Source: Choristocarpus tenellus KU-1152
Taxonomy: Eukaryota > Phaeophyceae
Length of the DNA stretch: 20,605 bases
Assembly: GCA_964200185.2 (NCBI GenBank)
Contig: CAXNAD020000387.1
Coordinates: 1-20,605, forward strand
Reading direction: 5' to 3'
The notes beneath the pieces were generated by a model. The model searched no databases, was not told the DNA's origin, and saw only the letters and a list, made by a program, of their open reading frames with translations. Both the position numbers and the translations under genes were made by a program. This document shows, in pieces, positions 1 through 9,400 of this stretch; position 1 is the stretch's first letter, and each line of letters begins with the position of its first letter.

Positions 1-181
1 TAATTTATGTCAAACTGACTAATTTATGTCAAACTGACTAATTTATGTCAAACTGACTAATTTATGTCAAACTGACTAATTTATGTCAAACTGACTAATT
101 TATGTCAAACTGACTAATTTATGGCAAACTGACTAATTTATGGCAAACTGACTAATTTATGGCAAACTGACTAAAACTGAC
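1..181. repeat. 19-bp tandem array, 9 copies
   Basis: Nine head-to-tail copies of the unit TAATTTATGTCAAACTGAC fill 1-171, followed by a shortened copy at 172-181. Copies 1-6 carry GTC at the middle of the unit and copies 7-9 carry GGC, so the two variants sit in separate blocks. The array starts at the window edge and may extend further 5'. It lies upstream of the first recognisable kinase exon, most likely inside an intron of that gene. No coding role is seen. Confidence 0.97.
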
Positions 182-277
182 TAAGCACTCCTTCGATATT
201 TACTTGTAAGACATATGACTAGCACAGCTATTCTGCTTATCTCAATTGGCTGCATCTCTCCCTGCCCCCCCGTCAAG

Positions 278-406
278 GTAAGTTTGGAGCTCATGTCTGT
301 GACTATTGAACAGGCTATTGACTTCTCTCGTCTCCTGGACCAGAACAAACTCAAGCCCAAGAGGGGCAGTGTTGATCTGCATGGCCTCATCTCCAAGTGT
401 GAGAAG
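278..406 (+). CDS. Kinase exon a: end of dimerisation helices
   Basis: 43 codons, phase 0 to 0. The acceptor is the AG at 276-277 after a pyrimidine-rich run; the donor is AAG|GTTTGT, a weak but legal site. The residues include QAIDFSRLLDQNKLKPKRG and then VDLHGLISKCEK. This matches the stretch after helix 2 of HisKA, where kinases usually have an xDFS(K/R)xxxGKL pattern followed by a hydrophobic VDL segment. The H-box histidine should lie in an exon further 5'. A second AG at 312-313 could serve as acceptor, but it would remove part of the helix. Confidence 0.75.
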
Positions 407-3400
407 GTTTGTTTCTGTTATTGTTTTTTCTTACCATGTTGCTGCCCCAGTTTGGGTCTGGGATTTAGAATCTAGACAATGTGGCCTTACTTTTTGGGCA
501 TCTCATTTGCTGCATAATATGAGAAAGGGTTTATGTGTGTGGCATTGAGGAGTGTTTGTACATGGATCCGTCAATGTGCTGCACAGATTGGTGATTAATT
601 GTGTGCTTCTGAGAGTATGAATCAATCGTAGGTATTTGGTGTGTGTAATAAATGCTGGGCAAGTAGCAGATCTTCTAGCCAAGAGTGTAGGTGAGTTCTC
701 CCAAGTCTACCTATTCCATTGATTGACATGAACTGCTGAACATATTTGGAAATGCTGTAAATGGTCATGGTGTTGTCAGAGCAATCCTTTCAGATAGCAC
801 TATTTATTTGCTACTCATTCGCTAAATCTACTCTATTTGCAATCTACATGGCACAAAGCAGAACTTAATATTTCTTCATGTCTAAAAAACCCGTTGAAAC
901 AGTGCTGGTAGAGCATTTTAGTGGACCTCCTTCTGTGCACTTTGCACTTTGGGGGGCTTTTGCAAGAGAAAATATATGACCATGTGCACTGTCTGACCCT
1001 TTCTTTGACCCTTCACCCTCTGTTAACCTCTGCCTTATGCTTGCCCCCACTCACTAATGTTTGCTATAATGCAATTGTAGATATTGTCCCACTTCACAAC
1101 GACAGTTCCTATATTGTACAGCATATCACCTCAGATTGAGAGGATGGTGATCACTGATGGGGAGTGGATCTGGCAGATGGTGAGACTACTTGTCTTTATT
1201 TTGACCGGTTATGTTTGGCCAGGGTCCTCCTGTTACAGCGATGGCAGATGCCCTTGTTGATCGACCAAAAATGTGCCTTGATTCTGTTGCGTCCTCTATT
1301 GTGTCCCTGCTGTTCCAACCGCCTATGGGCAAATGTCGTCAGTGTTGTTATTGTTGACTAAAGAGAGGTGTTATGGGTATAGAGATCAAGATAATTTCAA
1401 CGTGATTGTAGCTCAGGGGTGGAAGATGGAGGACCCAGTTTTTGAAGGAGAGATCTTGCAATGACTGGGTCGTGTTGGAACATTTTGTGCAAATGGTGTT
1501 TGTTGTATAGTTAACCTTGCACTGAAATATACTATTTTTAGAAGATGGGTCGCACATCACCCAGTTTCCTCCCCTTGCGCATCTTCACTCACCATTAGTT
1601 ACACACCATTAGTTACATTCCTATGTAGTCCTAGTGTGCAAACTGCTGTGAGAGTGAAAGTATCTTAGAGGGTATGAGTTTTGCCCTGTTTGTCCATTTG
1701 GGGCTTGGCTTACCATGGGTTTAGATATTATATTTTCCTAATCCAAAATGTTTTGGAGTAGGTAAAATGTACAAGTTATGAAGATGTGTGTCCAGTCCAC
1801 AACAAGGATACTGACACTTCCTAACAAAAACGATACCCAAAATTACATAAAAATCGCAACATTGGATTTTGGCCCCCAACTGGACGCGGCCCTACCCTCT
1901 AAGATACTTTGGCTCTGAGTGTGAAGTATGATCATATTTACATGCCTATAGAGCTTCAATTTTGAAGTATGATCAATTTTGAAGGGGATACATTCGATTA
2001 TATTCTACCTTTGAGTTGAGTAGTCCAGGAGTTGGCACTCTAATAGTCCAGGTTTTGTTTTTGTGTTGGCAAGCCCCTTTACTCTTGCAGGGTAGGAACC
2101 AAGAAATCCCTATGTTCGTTAGGGTTTCTATTACCCTGACTTTATGTACGTAACATCTATGCTCAATAGAAGAGCAGACAGATTCACCATTGACCAGGTT
2201 GTCATGATGGAAATGTTATTTGTTTGCAGTATGAGTCTCAGATTGATTCTCAGATTGATTCTCAAGTGAAACGAGAAGATTTTTCGCAGAGGAATTGAGT
2301 ATTTCTCATGAACAGATATAGATTTGGGATGGAATTTCTGAGTGCTATGGTTGGGTTTTAAGTTTGCTCAAGTGGATTGATTGCATGAATATTGTTGTGA
2401 TATTTGTGTAGTTCTTGACTGTTTTTCATAACCGTTTTTCATACTTTACAGTGCCACATTTTACTTTGTCCCTCTTTCAAGGGTTTCATCACTACTCTCA
2501 CCCCTCTTCCGCCCATCCACGTGCCCTCTCCTACCCTACATTTCCCATGCTATATCCAGTGTGTGAATCTGCTGACAAATGCTGTTAAGTATACTACGGA
2601 GGGTAGCATTAGCCTGGATATCACTCTTACATCTGGTACCAAAATAAAGCCTGAGGTTGCCAAGAATGATACACCGACCTCTGGGCATCACAAGAACACC
2701 TTGGAGTGTGAGGGGAGGGGAACAATCCCCAAGTGTTATGGTGGTGCCTTCTTGGAAGAGCTGGAGGCAGTGCACCCAGAGGATACGCTGCTGCATGAGA
2801 GGGTGAGGAACAGGGTGAGGAACACTGGGGGGGAGGGGGAGATTGATACAGAGATAGATGATGGAAATGATGGAAGTACCATCTTCCTGTGCTTTTCTGT
2901 TTCAGACACTGGAATAGGAGTGCCCGATGAGATGAAGGAGCTGCTCTTCAAGCCTTTCTCGCAGGTCCAGGCCATGCAGAGTAATGGTAAGAGCAGAGGA
3001 ATGGTAGCAAGTTCATGGGTTGGGGTGTCACATTTGTTGGATTTGTTATAGGGGTTTGTTCTCAATTTTTGAGCATGGATTGGTGATTCTTGGGAAGGCG
3101 GATGAGATATGACATGTTTTATCTGACGTCTCTAGAATTTTCATAATTAAACTATATTTCACTAACACATTTTATCTGGTGTCGCTAGAATTTTTGAGTT
3201 TTACCATTTCCAAGTGCTGATTACGTTGGTGCATGGAGTATATTGTGGAGTATATTGTGGTGTGAAGAGATATCACAAATAAGACTAAACCCACAAAATG
3301 AAAGAAAAATCAGCCATTTCTGTGGTGAAGAAGATTCTGTTTGGTGTAACTTTATGGTGTAACTGTATGGTAGAAGGAGCAAAATGAAACAATGGTGTAC

Positions 3401-6400
3401 TGAATGAGCAGTTCCCCTCATCCCCAAACTGTGGTAATGTTAGCATCACTGGAACTGGAGTCTAGAGGGAGTGATCAGAAGGATCAAATGGTAGAATGGG
3501 AGGGACAAAAAAGACTACTACAGAGGAACGTTAACACTGGACCTTACACCATAGTGTATAGACCAGCAGACTTGTTTCTTCCCAGTGTTTTGCTCTACTA
3601 TCATTCACTATCCATGGACTTTTGTAACAGAAAGCTGCAACGCAGACTGGTTGCATATGGTAGGTTTAGTTCATGGCTGCCCTTCCTTCTCATGATTTGC
3701 AGTCCTTACCTCACTAGACTGGAAGGGAAAAATATCCCTATCAGTCAGAAAGTTTGATGCCTGTCTTGATGGACTGAGACTGCTGCCTCATATGAACAGA
3801 TGACCTTTTCCCCGCAAAGGGAGAGGATGGATTACCATCCCAGTTAAAGGATTCGTTGCAGGACTCACCTCCCGCCTGCCCTACATGTTACCTGCAGTGC
3901 ATTTAGCTGCATGGGGGGCGTGTGGAGCTTTTTAGGTCTCCCCATGAACCACAACCCGATCGACACTTGACTGTTTTTCCAGGGACAGGCTTAGGGTTGT
4001 ACAGTGTTATGGAAAAGGCTAATCGGTTGTCAGGCACAGCAGGGATTCGGGACAATGTGCAATATCCAAGTGGATCTGTTTTCTTCTTCACAGTACCATA
4101 CTTGCCAGATCCCAGCTCTGGCCAAGTTGCCTTTGAGGTGCGACAGTATTTTTATTGTTCTCATTTGTTGACATCATTTGTTGAGGATTAATCCTTGTTT
4201 TTTTTTTTTTGTACTGAGATGGGCGCAGTCCTGTGTTTGGGACAAGTTTGTGTTATGTTTGAAACCTTTTTGGAAGGTTGTGCTTTTTTTTTTAATTTCC
4301 AATTTCCAAGGTTGTAGGTTGCAGGATTTAGGGTCAAGTGATTGATGTTAGCTTTGATGTGAAGATGTCCTTTCCCCTAATCCTACATGCCAACCTGGTT
4401 ATGTTAAATCACTTTCTTGGGACAAGGATATGATTTTTGGGTTAAACACATGGGGAAATGAAAGTTGGCAGACAATCTAAGTTATGCTGGAACAAAGGTC
4501 ATGGAGCATGAAGACTGTGGATTCAGTCTGAGGGTGCCCTTGTCTGAGGCAGAAGAAATGGAAGAGGGAGAGGTCACTGAGACTGGAGTGTTGGTGGTTG
4601 ATGACACCTCGACTGTGCTTAGCCTCATGGGGCATGCGTTGGCAAAGATGGGTTGCAAAGTTTCAACTGCATTCAATGGCAAGGTGAGTTGAAGGTTCTT
4701 TGGGGGAGGTACTGTAGGCGTAGATGTACTATTACTTGGAGGGTCATGGTGCCCACCTGCTTCTGACAGTATGCCTACAGAATGGTGTACTGCCTATTGC
4801 CCCAGGTAAGGGTGGTAATGCCATTGACCATCGAAATCCTTGTTCAGTCGGAGGGTAGATGGGTGAAAGTGGTGGATGATCTTGATCACCTTGTGCTTTG
4901 ATTACCTTGTGCTTTGATCACCTTGTACTTTGATCACCTTGTGCTTTGATCACCTTGTGCTTTGATCATGTTGTGCTTTGATCACCTTGTGCTTTGATCA
5001 CCTTGTGCTTTGTCTGATCCAACCTGTGTATCACCGTATCGTTGAACATGCAGAATTCTGGAGTATGGAATTATAGTTTGTCTTGTATCACCCCAGATTT
5101 TGTTTTGAACCTCTCCAGCATGAAATTCTGTGGTTCACCTGGTCTCCTGAGTGTGATCAGCAATCAGAGGTATTGACTGTTCTTTTTTGTTCTACTTCAG
5201 AATGGAAGGCACAGGAGAATAAAAGAATAAACTTGGAATCTCTGAATATGTCCAGGTTATTGTGATGATAGCTTGAAGTTTTGTGCTCTGAATGTGAGGT
5301 ATCGCCTCCCAAAATGGGATTATAATGGATGCATGGTCAACAGTCTAGGCAGAGTTAATAAATTATGTTTGCTAGCAACTATTTGCTAGCAACTAGTCCT
5401 CTTGGAACAACGGTATGTTCCTACTTTTTGGTTAACTTGTTGCAGGTGACCTACCAAGCTCACAAAAGATTCTTTCGTATCAGACGATATAGAATACCCG
5501 ACATTGACTAAACCAGTTTTATTTGTCTGTACTTCAAGTCCTAGCTTGACTTTGGCATGCTTTTTTGTTTTTTCGTTCTCCTTGAGTGACACCTGTACCT
5601 CTGTTGCACATACAGCACTACTGAGCTTCTTCTAGATTGTTTTGGAATACACACATGGTGTTGGTTATTATGTGTATATTATTGTGAATTGAAGTAATTC
5701 ACAGTTGTAATTTAATCAAGTAGAAAATTTTCAATTAATAACGCTCCGGCTGTTGGTGCATGAGGAAAGTAGTTTCCCTGGTGGTGACTGGCTCCACTGG
5801 AGGCGTAAAATTTGCTTGTACTCTTTCTGTTACCCCCTCAATCGCCAAAAGCATGATTTCCTGTAGGATCTGAGATGGGCTATTGCTCAGGTTTTGCTCG
5901 AGGAAAGCTTGGATGCAGTACAATACCACTACCTCGATATATTTTATTTGCTCGGTTGTACAATTGCCTATGTTGTTATGATGCCACTCTGCAATAAAGA
6001 TGGGGCCCATTCACTAGTACTCCAGGGTTTTTGCGATGAAAGTGTAAGGAGGTGGACGGTCTGTTTTATTGCCCTCCTGAAGTGATACCATTCAAAATAA
6101 GAATAAGTATAAGGGGTTAGGGAATGTCGCATGCCTGTCACGGAGGGGAGTAGTATTCAAGGTTTTTGAAATATCTTCTGGAAATTTTCGAGTTGGACAA
6201 AAAAAAACAAAATATGGTTGGAATCGTGGGGGCAAGCTGGATCTTATGCAGTTGGTTTGAGGTCCTAGCCCTACCTGGAAGTCAAGATACGTTTGTTTGT
6301 TTTAGGTCAAATTCAAAGGAAATACTTTTGTCCCACAAAGTAGACTGGGGGTATTTAAACTCCTGTAATATCTGCTCCAGGTCAATTCATCCCACGAAAT

Positions 6401-9400
6401 ATGTATGGAGTGAAAGTCGATGCCCTAATGCATTGATCAAGGTATAGCAACACCTTTGATTCACAATAAAGTGTGTAACAGGGAGGATTTTGTTTTGGGG
6501 GGTATATATATATATTTTTCATATTTAAGCGATTGTTCACTTGTTGATGATGTGAAATCTATGCCATTGTGATGCTGATACATTACTAGACTTGATGGAT
6601 ATGTTTTTGGTTGCTCAAATCGTTTTGGTTGGCAGTGCAGAGCATTTTAAGAAAAATTGTGATTGGAGTGTACTTTGAGTACTCTGAGTGTTGCTTTGTT
6701 GTCTTTTGATGTTCATGATTAAATTACAGGTGCAGATTTGTCAGCTTCAATGTTGTCATTGATAACATCTTCCACCACGAGTTCCACCTCATAATCCTGG
6801 TGGATTATCTCATTTACTCCCCCCTCTGCAGCATCCATTGGTCTTGCTAAATTGTACATATCTTTCAGTTAGCCTACAACAATTGTCAGGTTGAATATGT
6901 CTTCCCCCAATATCTTGTCCTCTGTCTTGATGTATCTGTCATCTCTCCCTGGGCATGGGCAACCACCTTGCCACAGTGTGCTGATTTCCATCCACCCTCA
7001 ATCCGATCCCTTTTAGGGTCACTGTACCACCCCAGTCTTATCTGAGCTCTCACTTAGGCAATCATTCTCCCCTTTACAATTTCCTCCTCTAAAGGATCCC
7101 TCTAAAGGATCTCTCTAAAGGATCTCTCTAAAGGATCTCTCTAAAGGGTCCCTCTAAAGGATCTCTCTAAAGGATCCCTCTAAAGGATCTCTCTAAAGGA
7201 TTCCTCGAAAGGATCTCTCTAAAGGATCTCTCTAAAGGATCCCTCTAAAGGGTCCCTCTAAAGGATCTCTCTAAAGGATCCCTCTAAAGGATCCCTCTAA
7301 AGGGTCTCTTAGTATTCAATCTCAGTATTCAATCAACAACCTTCGATAATGTGTTTTCCTTTTGTCTGTCAGATGTAGGATCTTGATTTGATCTTGATTT
7401 GATCTTGATTTGATCTTGATTTGATCCCTTCTCCACACATAGACCAAGTGATGGCATCCAGACCTCTCAATGAGAGTTCCACCTCAAACTTTGTCTTCAC
7501 CCAGGTCACCAAATTCTGACGGAAATACAAAGATGAAGAGTTTCGATGATGAAGAGTTTCATCTTGTTGAGGTGTGATTCCAGGAGCTTGCACCTCTTAT
7601 TGAAGTTCACTTGAACAATCCCCCTCCCAGTCCCAGAGGTGCAAATGGTGTCCCCTTTCTCCAAGTTTTCATAATGTGGAAAACCTTGCTGAATTCCACT
7701 CCTGTTGCTAGATGGACTTTCAGAAAGACCCCCCTCATATTTATGTGGATGCCAACATCTGAATATTCAACTTAACCTACACTTATTGATGTTGGTCTCA
7801 AGTGTTCGATGAACTTGAAGCTGAAATCACAGGTTCTAGTCCCATTTCACCATTGCATATAAACATGATACATATAAAATGAGATAATTGCAACTAGATC
7901 TGACCAATTGAACTATATTTCACAAATGATGGAATTGAAAAGTGCCTAGAAAGTGAGATAAAATCTTGATTGGTACGTCCCTCCATAATAGTGTATCCTA
8001 CTGGCTCTATGGGTGTGGCATTTGGCTACCCATTGTTAAACATTTATTTTTTTCTGTGCGTCTTCCAGCAACTTCCTCAATCCTCAACCTTGGTATGAAT
8101 CCTTTCAAGCCCCCTAGAAACCTTTTCATTGACCCTGCAAGCGGACTGGATGTTTTCTCTATTGCAGGAAGCTCTCCTGAGGTTACAATTGGAAACATTT
8201 GCCTTGGTCCTGACTGATCTGCAGATGCCTATATTAGATGGTGAGGGGCCAAGGTTCCGACTTTAAGAATATTCTCGACTGTAAGACCAAGAAAATTTCA
8301 ATTTCCTTCATATGTTAGAAATTTGGTTCACTCAAGCTGGGCCTAGAATGGATACCTTGCTATGATTACTCAACACAACTAGCTGCTTTTAAAAAATGAA
8401 ATAATTTGTGACTGATGTTGTGTGTGCATTGCTATGGCTGCCTCACTCCGTCCCAGAAAATTTAATACTGAAGTGGTAATCGACAAATGAAAATGGTTTA
8501 TATGTGTATTGTGATTGGAAACAATTGTTATATTAAACTGAGGATCGTATTGCTGCTGCAGTGTAGTGCAAAGCACACAATTGTGATTTAGGAAATTGAA
8601 TTAAATGCTTTTGTGTGACCGTGATTTTCACTGGCTGTTGAAGCTATTTTTTTCAAGATGATTGCTAAACGCATTTGATACTGTTATATGTGTATAGCTG
8701 TTCAGCACTCATAGTATGCACGGTTATGTGTGTTCGGGGACTTACTGGATTAGCCTTGCCATGTAGTTCATCAGAACAATTTGTGTGTTATAGTTTTGTG
8801 TGTTATAGTTTTGTGTGTTATAGTTTGTGCAGTATAGTTTGTTATTGTTGAGACTGGTTAGCAGTGTATTCACATACTGCCTTATTGTTGTGATGGGTGT
8901 GATCTGCTGGTATTGGTGTGGTGAGTCTGTGCACATGGTATGCTCTCCCTCTCCTAGTATTGTTTCCTCCCTCTAGTTTTGTGATTGCCATCCTCTCCTC
9001 TCTTGATCACATTACATAGGACTGGAGTTTGTGCGTCGATTTCGCAAGTGGGAGCTGGCACATCGTGTTGGGGTAAAGCGGCAGATGATTGTGGGAATGT
9101 CTGCTAACACAGACACTGCAGATATTGAGGTGGGTGCTGGTTCCAAGTACTGTGGTACAAACCTTGGTTTTCTAGGACTTAGGTATGGAGGACCACAAAA
9201 GAAAATGTTTTGAGGTGGGAATACTTGTGCCCTTCGTGCTGTAGTTGATTATTTTTCATCCCGATGGATCTACAATATGTACTTAGCTTCCCTTTTTACA
9301 CGTTTTCCCCCCATAGTGTAGCTGTATGGGAATAAACATGCTCTATAGGTTTCTCAGTGGCTTTGTGGCATTGGCGGTAGTTGGAACTTCCACTGCAAGG

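Larger units (their letters stand above)
4684..8167 (+). other. Intron 5 of the kinase gene (3484 bp)
   Basis: A very long intron that splits the receiver domain between its first helix region and the phospho-acceptor strand. It starts GTGAGT and ends ATTGCAG. It contains three minisatellites (4884-5011, 7087-7307, 7379-7422) and, on the minus strand, stretches that read like decayed protein-coding sequence (about 5735-6100 and 6719-7790). These suggest growth by insertion of foreign elements. No missing receiver exon is needed, because the flanking exons join perfectly. Confidence 0.85.

Noticed and set aside
1-181. CRISPR array
   Set aside because: The repeats are contiguous with no unique spacers, and the genome is eukaryotic. 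It is a minisatellite.
2803-2900. Intron inside exon c removing the HATPase insert
   Set aside because: GTGAGG donor-like sites exist, but the whole segment is open in frame and no strong acceptor keeps the D-box in phase in an obvious way. Left as a question for RNA data.
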